A DNA stretch of 22,399 nt from a virus. Under the pieces are notes generated by a model. The model did not search any database, had not been told where the DNA came from, and saw only the letters and a program-made list of their open reading frames with translations. The stretch spans positions 1 to 22,399 of IMG/VR virus record IMGVR_UViG_3300035701_001754. One strand, written 5' to 3'. Shown one piece after another: positions 6,776 to 15,400 of this stretch; positions within the stretch are counted from its first letter, which is position 1; every line of letters begins with the position of its first letter. A program made the translations under genes and the position numbers.

Positions 6776-8674
6776 TTAATCGTTTAAGATATCTTTAATT
6801 TTATTTTCTATTTCATAAATATTCTGTTGTGCCTTCTCGAAATCAAATAAATCTTTTAAATTTATTTTTTCACTTCCAAGAACAACACTCGGTTTCATGC
6901 TTTCACCTAATGGAGGTTCACCCCCACCTTCTCCACTTACTGAAGGTGCTGCCCTACCTGTTGGTTCTGGTCCACCGCCTCCTTCTGGTTCTGGCCCAAG
7001 TGATAAACCACCACCTCCACCGCCACCACCGCCACCACCTCCACCACCTAAATCACCACCCTCCTCATCTTCAGGTGGATTGGTTGCAAGTTTAGCTCTT
7101 TCTTCTTCGGATATACCATATTTCTTATCTACCTCATCGAATACACCAGAACGTTTAATAATATTTTGTGTGTTTGTTAATTCAAAACCAACCGCCCTTT
7201 CAAGACGTTGTTGTTGTAAATCAAGGATAACCTCATTGTCACTAAACCCAAGAATGTTTTTCTTAGCCCATGTATGTGATACAGGAAGAATACCCATTTG
7301 TGATTGATCAGAAGTTGCATCTTTATAAAGGGTAATTTTTTCTTTCCATATTTCAATTCTTAATAAATCAGATTGAGATGATGGATTTGTTAATGATAAT
7401 GAGAAATTATTTAACTCATCTTCTAACCCTAAAAGATATAGATGTATTAATGCGATTTTATTTAGTTCCTGAACCAAGGATTTTTGAATCCTATTGATTG
7501 TTCTGGCAAACCTGATATCCATCAAGGCCAAATTCTTACCGTCCCCGACCACTTCTTCAAAACCTAAGAACGCTTTTGGAATGCGAAGAGCGGCAAGCAT
7601 TTTCTTTTGAATATATTCAATATCTGCAATTTCTCCCAAATTCTGAGCTCCCGGTAATGTTTCAATTGGACTTGTCTGTGATAAGTCACGAATAGGAATA
7701 AAATAATCCTGATCAACCGACATTTGATTATATCTCATATCTACCTGTCCGTTACGAGGATCGGCTACTGGTGATCTTTTAAATTTATTTGCAACTTTTT
7801 GTACGTAAGCCTCAATATCCTTATCATCCATATTACCTACAAACACTTTAAACACCCGTCTTTCTGGAGCCCTTGATGTTCTATAAATTAACATAGCATC
7901 TTCAGCTAAAAGAAGTTGTTTCCATATTCTTCTGATCTTATCTAACATGGATGTACCATATGGTAATTTTCTATCATCACCAAGAATTCTAAAGTGAGCA
8001 ACTTCCCACGCTTGGAACTCCATGTCTTTATTTTTCCAGTTGAATCTTAATTCCCTTGTTGGAGTTTTTGCTCCACCCATTACACCAAATTGATTTGCAG
8101 TTTTTGATCCCGCACCCTCAATTCTTTCGATCTCTATATTTGGTAGTTGTTGACACCCAACAATTCCTTTTTTGGGATCAATTTTTAAATAAACAAAATC
8201 ATCACCATATTTACACATACCCCTAGTCCACATTTGTAGGTTCGTATGGAGATCTAGTTTATTATTAAACAGATCCTCTAATATTCCCTTAACTCTATTT
8301 GATTCAGAGTAAATGGTTAATATCTCACCCTTTTCAGACGGTGTTGTTGATTCTTCAGAATATATGTCAAGTGCGGCAGAAATCTCTGGTGTAAATTCCA
8401 TAGACTCATAATCATAATATGCTGCTAATCTGTTTGGTTCATAAAAAACGGACTGATTATATAATGATTGGTCCAATTTAGACCACTTATCAGCAATATA
8501 TTGTGACTGTTGATGTAAGAGCAATTCTTTTTCATACTCTTGTCTACTGTCCGTTTTTAATAGCTCATCTTTTGTAAAATTGAACGATGGGTTTGGTTTG
8601 TCTTCCTTATTAGTTCCCATGAAACCGAAAACCTTCGTTAACCTTTGATATACCGTTAGATTATTATTCGCCAT
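6776..8674 (-). CDS. gp20: Portal vertex protein, T4 gp20 family, 632 aa
   Basis: The portal forms the DNA-entry ring and starts head assembly. It is recognised by YDYESMEFTPEISAALDIYSEE near residue 70, KYGDDFVYLKID (about 155), a PYGTSMLDKIRRIWKQL stretch (about 235), APERRVFKVFVGNM (about 265) and the LGEIADIEYIQKKMLAALRIP region (about 355-375), all in the expected order. T4 gp20 is 524 aa; the extra length is a C-terminal tail (about 525-600) with a 14-Gly run and Pro/Gly/Glu-rich sequence. The GTATTTATA motif ends only 3 nt before the ATG, so the mRNA is leaderless or the true start lies further in, for example at the Met of GFMGTN. Confidence 0.95.
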   Translation of the reverse strand: MANNNLTVYQRLTKVFGFMGTNKEDKPNPSFNFTKDELLKTDSRQEYEKELLLHQQSQYIADKWSKLDQSLYNQSVFYEPNRLAAYYDYESMEFTPEISAALDIYSEESTTPSEKGEILTIYSESNRVKGILEDLFNNKLDLHTNLQMWTRGMCKYGDDFVYLKIDPKKGIVGCQQLPNIEIERIEGAGSKTANQFGVMGGAKTPTRELRFNWKNKDMEFQAWEVAHFRILGDDRKLPYGTSMLDKIRRIWKQLLLAEDAMLIYRTSRAPERRVFKVFVGNMDDKDIEAYVQKVANKFKRSPVADPRNGQVDMRYNQMSVDQDYFIPIRDLSQTSPIETLPGAQNLGEIADIEYIQKKMLAALRIPKAFLGFEEVVGDGKNLALMDIRFARTINRIQKSLVQELNKIALIHLYLLGLEDELNNFSLSLTNPSSQSDLLRIEIWKEKITLYKDATSDQSQMGILPVSHTWAKKNILGFSDNEVILDLQQQRLERAVGFELTNTQNIIKRSGVFDEVDKKYGISEEERAKLATNPPEDEEGGDLGGGGGGGGGGGGGGLSLGPEPEGGGGPEPTGRAAPSVSGEGGGEPPLGESMKPSVVLGSEKINLKDLFDFEKAQQNIYEIENKIKDILND

Positions 8675-8677
8675 GTT

Positions 8678-8686
8678 TATAAATAC
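8678..8686 (-). promoter_or_regulatory. Late-type promoter motif GTATTTATA (portal)
   Basis: The minus strand reads GTATTTATA, then AAC, then the portal ATG. This 3-nt spacing equals that at bS21 and terminase. A purine run (AAAGAAAGG) lies just upstream. Confidence 0.6.
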
Positions 8687-8727
8687 CTTTCTTTAGAATA
8701 TACATTAATTTATTAGAATATTAAAGG

Positions 8728-10500
8728 TTATTTACGCTTATTAAAAAGCCAAGAATATTCCTTATATGCTTCTTTTCCAACATTAGTTGGGTTATCCTTG
8801 TGGTAAAGACTGTTATCCATCATCATTGACCCGATTGGGTCTAAAGATGTTCCATAAGAATAAAACGTCTTATTTGTTTCATATGTTCTCTCAGATAATA
8901 CCCATGACTCCAACATCGCCTTATTCGCCTTCTCATTACGTTTTAATTGAGTGAAGGAAATGTCACCACAATACATTGCAATGGCCATACTCATAATTGC
9001 ATCATCATGACATCCTTTCATGTGATCCGCCTTACCACTAATATATACGAATGTATTTAATTCATTAATAAGTCTTTGTGACCTAACTTTGAAACCATGT
9101 CTTAATTGTTCTTCAAATGCAGCAACTATCTGTGTTCTTTTGTTGTTAAAATTTATCCCGGGAATTTTTTCTAATTTTATTTTATTATATTCCCATACAT
9201 TTTGCACATTAATCCCATCAATGTAAATGTTTTTGTAATTCATTTCTTGAAGTTTCCTTGATGTTGCAACACCCATGCCACCCGTAATATCAACAACAAT
9301 AAAGGCATCATAAAGAACTCCCCATTTATATGCAATTGCCGCCAAATCGTCTGGTGGTATCATACAAACAAGTTCCATTACCTGTTCATTATCATCAAAA
9401 TCAATAATATTAATTGCGGAAAAATCATCACTATCCCCTCTACTCACATCAACCCCCATTATATACCGATGACCCATGATCGGTTCTTTCCATAACCACA
9501 AATTACCCTGCATATATTTTTCATTTGGTTGTTTAACAGTTGTCTTTAACATTTTGTCAATCAATTCTGATGGAATAACGCCATCACCTGACCCCAGAAA
9601 GTCACACTCTAATTCTTGAGCTATTTTTCTTTTATTGTATTTGAATTTTTTTGACATTCCCTCAAACCAATTTGAAAATGGTTTATAACCATCTGCCAAC
9701 ATCTTCGGGTAGTCCTCTTTAGGAACATCAATCTTCACAACCTCATCATCATTATATTGTTCCCTATTTAACATGTAATGAACAATATCATTTGTTTTAA
9801 CCCATCTTAGATTTTTAGTGTAACGTGGATCATAATACCAAGTTAATTCGGTAATGTGAAAATCATTAGCTCCACGAATTGCCTGTTCATATATTCCATA
9901 ATAAATTGGATCAAAACCGTTAGGTGTTGATATCAAGATAATCTTACCACCCGTAGCCAAGGAGGCCATGGATGCCGACCAGAAATCATCCCCCGCTTCA
10001 ATAAACGCGGCCTCATCAAATATTAATATTGTTGGAGTATAACTACGTAACGCATCGGGCGAAGTTGCTACGGCCTTTACCTCACACCCATTGTTTAATC
10101 TATATCTATGTTCTGAGTCCTTATCGGGGGAAAATCCTACGTTCATCCATTCAGGCCATTGAATCAAAAACGCCCGTATTTTATTTGCCATTTCAACAGC
10201 GGTGTCCCGTTTATTTGCCACAATCAAAACCTTTTCAGGAGACTCTTCTTTTGCTGTTTGTAGTTTTTTAGAAATCCAAGCGGCGGTTACAGTTGTTACC
10301 CCAGCTTGACGATATTTCTTTGTGATATTTTCGTTATATTCCTCATAGTCTTTAATTAGTTGTATTTGTTCGGGAAATAACTCCAGAGGTACGAATTTTT
10401 TTTGGGTGTTATCGTATGTTTGTAAATAAGTCTTTAGGGCATATGGTGTATCCTTAATGATTTTGGACAACTCCATTATTTGTTCCATTTTACTATTCAT
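8728..10500 (-). CDS. gp17: Terminase large subunit, T4 gp17 family, 590 aa
   Basis: This DNA-packaging motor has an N-terminal ATPase and a C-terminal RNase-H-fold nuclease. ATPase: Walker A-like KKYRQAGVTT at 61-70, Walker B ILIFDEAA at 158-165 (Asp162, Glu163), coupling motif STPNG at 191-195. Nuclease: GVDVSRGD with Asp351, VVDITGG with Asp404, and HDDAIMS with Asp499/500, matching the metal-binding acids of gp17. The usual Walker A lysine (GKT) is replaced by Val, with basic residues displaced upstream, a variation known in some terminases. A CTATTTATA motif ends 3 nt before the ATG and follows a terminator for the upstream operon. Confidence 0.95.
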   Translation of the reverse strand: MNSKMEQIMELSKIIKDTPYALKTYLQTYDNTQKKFVPLELFPEQIQLIKDYEEYNENITKKYRQAGVTTVTAAWISKKLQTAKEESPEKVLIVANKRDTAVEMANKIRAFLIQWPEWMNVGFSPDKDSEHRYRLNNGCEVKAVATSPDALRSYTPTILIFDEAAFIEAGDDFWSASMASLATGGKIILISTPNGFDPIYYGIYEQAIRGANDFHITELTWYYDPRYTKNLRWVKTNDIVHYMLNREQYNDDEVVKIDVPKEDYPKMLADGYKPFSNWFEGMSKKFKYNKRKIAQELECDFLGSGDGVIPSELIDKMLKTTVKQPNEKYMQGNLWLWKEPIMGHRYIMGVDVSRGDSDDFSAINIIDFDDNEQVMELVCMIPPDDLAAIAYKWGVLYDAFIVVDITGGMGVATSRKLQEMNYKNIYIDGINVQNVWEYNKIKLEKIPGINFNNKRTQIVAAFEEQLRHGFKVRSQRLINELNTFVYISGKADHMKGCHDDAIMSMAIAMYCGDISFTQLKRNEKANKAMLESWVLSERTYETNKTFYSYGTSLDPIGSMMMDNSLYHKDNPTNVGKEAYKEYSWLFNKRK

Positions 10501-10503
10501 ATA

Positions 10504-10512
10504 TATAAATAG
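10504..10512 (-). promoter_or_regulatory. Late-type promoter motif CTATTTATA (terminase)
   Basis: The minus strand reads CTATTTATA, then TAT, then the terminase ATG. It lies immediately after the T run of the preceding terminator, so termination and re-initiation are packed into about 35 bp. Confidence 0.6.
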
Positions 10513-10538
10513 TAAAAAAGACGCTTAAAAGCGTCTTT
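10513..10538 (-). terminator. Rho-independent terminator after the 444-aa gene
   Basis: Stem 10517-10524 (AAAGACGC) pairs with 10531-10538 (GCGTCTTT), with a 6-nt loop. On the minus strand a run of T follows. It separates the 13.2-10.5 kb operon from terminase. Confidence 0.85.
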
Positions 10539-10564
10539 CATGTTATAGAACTATGTATTCTGTT

Positions 10565-11899
10565 TTATTCTTCGTCATCATCATCCCCGGACAATCCTAT
10601 TCCTAAACCGCCAAGGAACCCTTTTAAATCATCATCAGGTGTTTCATCTGAAATTTTATCAATGTCATCATGAAAAATATCCATTGCATCTTTATAGTCT
10701 TCATTTTTTAACATTAATTCAACCCCATTGGCAATTTCTTGAATCAGTCGCTTACCATGTTCAGATCCCGATATAACTTCTTTCATTAAAACAAGAAATG
10801 ATTTGGGAGGTAATTTGAATATTTCAACCAGAAGATAATTTTGTAATTCATATTTCTCTTCAGTTGTTAAAATGTCTTCAGGAAATTGTGATCTAATTCT
10901 GTCCCATATTGCTGGACCCAATCTTAAATCCCACATTTCTTTTTCCAATGTGTCTTCTGCCTTAGAAACCCTTTCAAATGTTTCAGGATCTTCTGGTTGT
11001 CCTTGAATTGCAAACAACTCCATAGTTCCTTTAATTAATTCATGAACAAGAATTGGAAAATTAACCCCTGTGGCATATACTTTAGGTGGAACTGAATTTC
11101 TATCAACCTCTTCTTTACCACCAACACTTTCCTCACCACCGCCACCGCCACCGCCACCCATCATCATTTTCATGGTGTCGTCACTAAGTTGCCAATATAA
11201 TGTGTCATTAACAGACATTAATATTCCGTAATTATTAATTAATGTATCCGAACCCGTTATTTGTCTTATTTCATCTGAAACATAGTGATACATATAGTGA
11301 CCCTTTTTAGATGCGCCTTGTATCATACTATTTATTAATCTTCTTTTTGCTCTTTCTAGATCCAATCCTTCTAATTCATCAAATAGATCTTTTTCAACAT
11401 CAACCTCATCAATATTTGGATTTTGATCCATTTCTTTATCGAAGTCTTCGGTATCTATTTCACCTAAACCAACAATTTTTGCGATATATTCAATTGATCC
11501 TTCGGGTATACCCATTTCTTTCATAACGAGCTTAACCGCTAACTGTTGAAGTTCTTCTTTATATTGAGATTCCGTTTGAATGATTGATTGGTGTGCTCGC
11601 ATCATTGATCGAGCGAGTGGCATTACATCCTCTTCGGTTGTCATTGGGGTTTGAACACCTGTGTATTGTCTAACTCTTCCAACAACCTGTTTATATCTTT
11701 CAGAAGCTAATAATTCTTGGAAATTTTTGTTTGGTTCTTCGCCAGTTTTTGGTAGAGGGACTTTTTTAAATGGGGTATCTCCGGCCGCAAGTTTTCCTTG
11801 AATATCTGGATGTGGTCTATCTTGACTATCAAAATCCATTGCCATCTCTTCTAAATTTTCTTTAACCAAAGATAACAACTTTTTTTTAGAAATGTTCAT
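10565..11899 (-). CDS. Probable virion or head-assembly protein, 444 aa, function unknown
   Basis: No family recognised. The protein is acidic, mostly helical, with an MMMGGGGGGGG run near residue 248 and a C-terminal acidic tail (GDDDDEE). It starts 4 nt after the 318-aa gene and is closed by the terminator before terminase, in the place where T4 keeps neck and small-terminase genes (13-16). I see no motif that would identify it with any of these. High Met/Gln/Glu content and no membrane segment fit a soluble structural protein. Confidence 0.75.
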   Translation of the reverse strand: MNISKKKLLSLVKENLEEMAMDFDSQDRPHPDIQGKLAAGDTPFKKVPLPKTGEEPNKNFQELLASERYKQVVGRVRQYTGVQTPMTTEEDVMPLARSMMRAHQSIIQTESQYKEELQQLAVKLVMKEMGIPEGSIEYIAKIVGLGEIDTEDFDKEMDQNPNIDEVDVEKDLFDELEGLDLERAKRRLINSMIQGASKKGHYMYHYVSDEIRQITGSDTLINNYGILMSVNDTLYWQLSDDTMKMMMGGGGGGGGEESVGGKEEVDRNSVPPKVYATGVNFPILVHELIKGTMELFAIQGQPEDPETFERVSKAEDTLEKEMWDLRLGPAIWDRIRSQFPEDILTTEEKYELQNYLLVEIFKLPPKSFLVLMKEVISGSEHGKRLIQEIANGVELMLKNEDYKDAMDIFHDDIDKISDETPDDDLKGFLGGLGIGLSGDDDDEE

Positions 11900-11903
11900 T
11901 TTA

Positions 11904-12860
11904 TTAAACTTTTTTTTGCGTCACCGTCTTAACCCCCGCTTTTGGTCTGGGATTTGGACCCGGACCCGGTTGATATGGGGTTTTTGGTTTTATCCTTGGA
12001 TCAGGTTTATCGGGAGCAATGGTTGGGCTTGGTTTTGTTCCGGGTGATGGTTTTGTTGCTGGTTCTGCTGAGGTAATGGCATCATATGTCATAAATTCAG
12101 GAATTCCGTTGTGACCCTTTTTAACTTTTGGGCCAAATTGAGCTGTTTCTTGTTCAGTCAATTTTGCCGTAATCATACCCATAATTTCATTTTTAGTTGT
12201 TCGTGAATGATAATTGTTTTCTATAATTTTTTGTAACCATTTTTTTGTTTCATTAACAATACCAGACGATTGTTTCTCCAAACTCATATCCTTTCCATTG
12301 ATTCTTTTATATAGATCATGAGCGTCTTTTACTCCCTGATGTTTTTTAGAATATTTATTACCCAATTCATTAATATCAACATTTTCAATATCGTGATCAG
12401 AAACTCCAGCCTCCTTTAATTCAAAATGTAAATTACGTTTTGCGTTGAGTTCAGAGTTAGATTCACTTAGTTTCTTTTTCTTTTTAGTTGTTGGTGGTAC
12501 ACATTTAGCTTTACTACCTGCTTTATATCTCATTTTCTTCAAACCACCATGATAACCATTAGCCATTGTTCTTGCTGCTTCATCAACATCTTTATCCTCA
12601 GCCACCGCTATTTCCGTATTTTTCAAATCATTAACGTTGGGATTTTGTGATATATTTTTTAATTTGTTGTTTAATGCTGCAATTTGTTTAGGATCGTTTT
12701 TTAAATATGTTTCTTTTTTATGTGGTGGAACGGTTGTAACAGTTTGTTCACCAAAAACTCTTTCAGACAAAGTTACAAGTTGTTTGTCACTAAATCTAAC
12801 TAATGTTTTTTCAGAGAAACCTTCTTTAATTAGGTTGTTAACTATTTCGTTTCTTTTCAT
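11904..12860 (-). CDS. Unknown protein with Pro-rich tail, 318 aa
   Basis: No family recognised. N terminus (residues 1-36) is a short helical module with the pattern LIKEGFSEKTLVRFSDKQL. The middle is basic (KKKKKLSESN near 125) and helical. The last 55 residues are Pro/Lys-rich and probably unstructured. The start codon overlaps the stop of the 133-aa gene (ATGA), so translation is coupled. Likely part of the same assembly operon. Confidence 0.72.
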   Translation of the reverse strand: MKRNEIVNNLIKEGFSEKTLVRFSDKQLVTLSERVFGEQTVTTVPPHKKETYLKNDPKQIAALNNKLKNISQNPNVNDLKNTEIAVAEDKDVDEAARTMANGYHGGLKKMRYKAGSKAKCVPPTTKKKKKLSESNSELNAKRNLHFELKEAGVSDHDIENVDINELGNKYSKKHQGVKDAHDLYKRINGKDMSLEKQSSGIVNETKKWLQKIIENNYHSRTTKNEIMGMITAKLTEQETAQFGPKVKKGHNGIPEFMTYDAITSAEPATKPSPGTKPSPTIAPDKPDPRIKPKTPYQPGPGPNPRPKAGVKTVTQKKV

Positions 12861-13258
12861 GCTGTTTTGAATTTTATTTCTTCGTTGATTAGGTGAAACC
12901 CACGTTCTTTTATTTTCTTGGAGACATCCTCTATTTTTTCACCAAATTTAAAGGTTAATCTTTCATGTTGATCCTCATTATTAAATTTTTCCCAACCCAA
13001 CGCAATTACACCATCCACAGCATCAATAACTCCGAAATAGTCGGAGTTTTGCACAAGTTCTAATATTATGTCAGAATTTTTTAAAAGGCCAACTAAATCA
13101 ACGTATTGAACATCTGGTGATTTTGAAAGAATAGACGATGTTGCAGGAATTGCAAACCACTCATCTATGTCTAATTCAGTATTTTTACTAAAAATGAATT
13201 CATACTGTTTTTGACCTTTATAATCTTCACCAATTTCATTAACATAGATCAATCGCAT
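12857..13258 (-). CDS. Unknown small acidic protein, 133 aa
   Basis: No family recognised. It is a compact alpha/beta-looking protein beginning MRLIYVNEIGEDYKGQKQYEFIFS with no low-complexity sequence, unlike its neighbours. It starts one base after the stop triplet of the 332-aa gene and shares ATGA with the next gene, so it is tightly coupled. Length is close to that of small terminase or neck proteins, but nothing in the sequence proves this. Confidence 0.75.
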   Translation of the reverse strand: MRLIYVNEIGEDYKGQKQYEFIFSKNTELDIDEWFAIPATSSILSKSPDVQYVDLVGLLKNSDIILELVQNSDYFGVIDAVDGVIALGWEKFNNEDQHERLTFKFGEKIEDVSKKIKERGFHLINEEIKFKTA

Positions 13259-13259
13259 T

Positions 13260-14258
13260 TTACTTAAAATATTTACTTAATGTTTCTCCTATTCTACTGT
13301 TGAGTTCATTTTTAATTTCATCCATATCAAGCTCCTTAACATCATCATCTTCTTCTTTAACACTACCTATGTCAGCATATTTTGATAAATCCATTTCATC
13401 TTGTGCCGATGGTGTTTTACTATTAATAAACTTACTCAATTTAGACATATTTTCACCTAGTTCTGAACCATCTGATGGCGGTTCTTCTGCTGGGGCATCA
13501 TCCTCACCCGGAGCATCCCCGGTATTGTCGTCAGACGGTAATCCACCATGTTCGTCTTCATCACGGTCGAATTTCTTACCTAACTCTTCAATATCATCAT
13601 CATCAAGTTTTTCCAAATCAACGGCCGAGATTATCATATTCAAAACATATTTAATATCATCACTCTCCAATCTTTCATGAGCATCTCTTAATTCTTGTCC
13701 CAATTTACCTGCATATTTTTGAATTTCAGTCATATAATCGGATCGTTTTCCTGTATTACCACCATCGGTTGATGTTTCATCGCCACCCATTGATGTATCA
13801 TCTGTTGGAGGAGCTCCACTACCATCGTCTGGTGTGGTTGTAGCATCTACTGGTGGTGGGGTAGGTGGAACCTCATCCATTGCTGGTGCCGGCACCGGAG
13901 TCTCCTGTTTTGGGGCATTTTGCTTCAAAACATATTTTGTCGCTTCCTGTAGATTTTCCTGTCCTGACAGTAAATCCATTCTCTTCATTGCCTCCCCATA
14001 TGATGAAAATCTGTTTTTATTTTTCATGAATAATCCACCGATATAATCTAATGAATTTTCATTCAAACCTTTCTTTACATAATATCCGTCTTTTTCTCTA
14101 ACGACACCAAATATACCGGTCGCAGATTCTTTTATGGTTTCAGGTTTAGTTTTTGAAATCGATTTTTTAGGATCGTGGAAATAGGTTAGTTCGAGAATTC
14201 TTTTCAGTTTCTCATTACCTTGTAATTTTTCACTACCTAATGGTTTAATCTCTCCCAT
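13260..14258 (-). CDS. Acidic low-complexity probable structural protein, 332 aa
   Basis: No family recognised. N-terminal globular part (1-110) contains a DGYYVKKGLNENSLDYIGG segment; then a Pro/Thr/Asp-rich linker (about 118-170), a helical block (172-235) and a second acidic linker before a helical C terminus ending SRIGETLSKYFK. The composition resembles the scaffold protein of this phage. It is the first gene of a four-gene operon led by a GTATTTATA promoter 32 nt upstream. Confidence 0.75.
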   Translation of the reverse strand: MGEIKPLGSEKLQGNEKLKRILELTYFHDPKKSISKTKPETIKESATGIFGVVREKDGYYVKKGLNENSLDYIGGLFMKNKNRFSSYGEAMKRMDLLSGQENLQEATKYVLKQNAPKQETPVPAPAMDEVPPTPPPVDATTTPDDGSGAPPTDDTSMGGDETSTDGGNTGKRSDYMTEIQKYAGKLGQELRDAHERLESDDIKYVLNMIISAVDLEKLDDDDIEELGKKFDRDEDEHGGLPSDDNTGDAPGEDDAPAEEPPSDGSELGENMSKLSKFINSKTPSAQDEMDLSKYADIGSVKEEDDDVKELDMDEIKNELNSRIGETLSKYFK

Positions 14259-14290
14259 GTTTTTTGTTTAATTTAGTATTATTCTTATCC

Positions 14291-14299
14291 TATAAATAC
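14291..14299 (-). promoter_or_regulatory. Late-type promoter motif GTATTTATA (332-aa operon)
   Basis: The minus strand reads GTATTTATAGGAT, 32 nt before the ATG. A TTTTTTCCTGATATCC stretch lies just upstream, resembling the flank of the two motifs at 15361 and 16571. Confidence 0.62.
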
Positions 14300-14324
14300 A
14301 AGGATATCAGGAAAAAATTATTGT

Positions 14325-15095
14325 TTACTGCTCTGTAATGGATAATTTCTTATCGATTGATTTAGTTTTGAGGGTTAATAGTTTTTTGATGTATCCGTTT
14401 CGTCGAAGTAATTTAAAAGTCAGGTTTTCGTATGAATATTCACCACCCCTCTCCAAACCACATTGCCTGAAGTGTTTTATTTTATTTTTTAACTCATCTA
14501 TTTTTTTGATTGGTCCGTCACTTTTATTCTCCTCATCATATAAATTATCAATTAACTGAGCATATTCTTCACCCTTATCAAGTATCATTCTATCATCAAT
14601 GTTGGGAATAGCTCGTTCTGGAACAACTAACCATTTATTATGTAATATGGAATATACTCCCGATGATATGTGTTTTTCTTTAATATCCTGAATATAAATT
14701 TCAATTTCATATCCCTTTATTTTAATTTCATGATTCTCATTCCAAATGTGTCTTTTCGAGTCAAAGAACTCTTTTAGAAGTTTGATTGGATATTGTGAAT
14801 CTTCAAAATCAATCAGGACGTGAAGATCAACATCCGAAAATTCAGACCAATTATAATTGGCTAGAGATCCTGTAAAAATGATGTCATGAATGAAAAATTC
14901 AATATCCACAAAGTCCATGAATTGGTCGGATACCTCCAGAAGTCTTTTCCTGATGTTTTCGCGAACCCAGTATTCCCCATCTTTCATTTCGAAAATATCT
15001 TCTGATAGATGATCCTTAGATTTAAAGGATTTGATTATTTTATTATCTAATTCTTTATCTTCAATAAGTTCATCAAATAGGGATTTTTTTTTCAT
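14325..15095 (-). CDS. Nucleotidyltransferase-fold protein, 256 aa
   Basis: Residues 75-97 contain the polymerase-beta-type nucleotidyltransferase signature: Gly76-Ser77, then about ten residues, then Asp88-x-Asp90 (TGSLANYNWSEFSDVDLHV). A third acidic position is likely in the EIEIYIQD strand near 131-138. The family transfers nucleotides to protein or RNA targets (for example MNT-type or CCA-type enzymes); the substrate here cannot be read from sequence. The C-terminal part (about 190-245) is helical and basic. The start overlaps the stop of the KTSC gene (ATGA). Late-type promotion suggests use in late infection or in the virion. Confidence 0.8.
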   Translation of the reverse strand: MKKKSLFDELIEDKELDNKIIKSFKSKDHLSEDIFEMKDGEYWVRENIRKRLLEVSDQFMDFVDIEFFIHDIIFTGSLANYNWSEFSDVDLHVLIDFEDSQYPIKLLKEFFDSKRHIWNENHEIKIKGYEIEIYIQDIKEKHISSGVYSILHNKWLVVPERAIPNIDDRMILDKGEEYAQLIDNLYDEENKSDGPIKKIDELKNKIKHFRQCGLERGGEYSYENLTFKLLRRNGYIKKLLTLKTKSIDKKLSITEQ

Positions 15096-15337
15096 GGTTT
15101 CTTAGCGTATTTGTAAGTCTTCGAGATGCTCGCATTGAAAAATTTTCCCTGAGATTCAGATAATCTGAATTTGGTAAAAATGTTCCACGGCACCTTATAG
15201 TATTCATAAATAGACCCAGATGTGAACTCAATCGTCAATGTTTCATTTTCTGAATTATATGACGCTCCACGGATGTTTGAGGAATTAATAGTCACACTAA
15301 TTACCTTACCTTCGATTTTTTCAGTAATAATACTCAT
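15092..15337 (-). CDS. KTSC-domain protein, 81 aa
   Basis: The whole protein is one KTSC domain, named for its presence at the C terminus of some lysyl-tRNA synthetases. Visible hallmarks are SSNIRGASYNSENETLTIEF, the SIYEYYKVPWNIF turn, and SQGKFFNASISKTYKYAK. The domain is common in phages and its role is unknown, with RNA binding suggested for some members. It is coupled to the nucleotidyltransferase gene by a 4-nt overlap, and its promoter lies 23 nt upstream. Confidence 0.85.
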   Translation of the reverse strand: MSIITEKIEGKVISVTINSSNIRGASYNSENETLTIEFTSGSIYEYYKVPWNIFTKFRLSESQGKFFNASISKTYKYAKKP

Positions 15338-15360
15338 AATTTTTTTCTAGTAATATACAT

Positions 15361-15370
15361 AATAAATATC
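15361..15370 (-). promoter_or_regulatory. Late-type promoter variant GATATTTATT (KTSC operon)
   Basis: The minus strand reads GATATTTATT, 23 nt before the KTSC start. Nineteen bases (15361-15379) are identical to 16571-16589, before the 94-aa gene, including a T7 run and CTG in front of the motif. Confidence 0.5.
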
Positions 15371-15371
15371 A

Positions 15372-15400
15372 GAAAAAAAACCCCCGGAATGGGGGATTTT
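15372..15400 (-). terminator. Rho-independent terminator after the 289-aa gene
   Basis: Stem 15381-15385 (CCCCC) pairs with 15391-15395 (GGGGG), loop of 5 nt, extended by A/T pairs. A run of eight T follows on the minus strand. The T run is also the upstream flank of the next promoter. Confidence 0.88.

Noticed and set aside
6897-7307. Pro-rich plus-strand ORF opposite the portal tail
   Set aside because: The proline run is the antisense of the portal poly-Gly codons.
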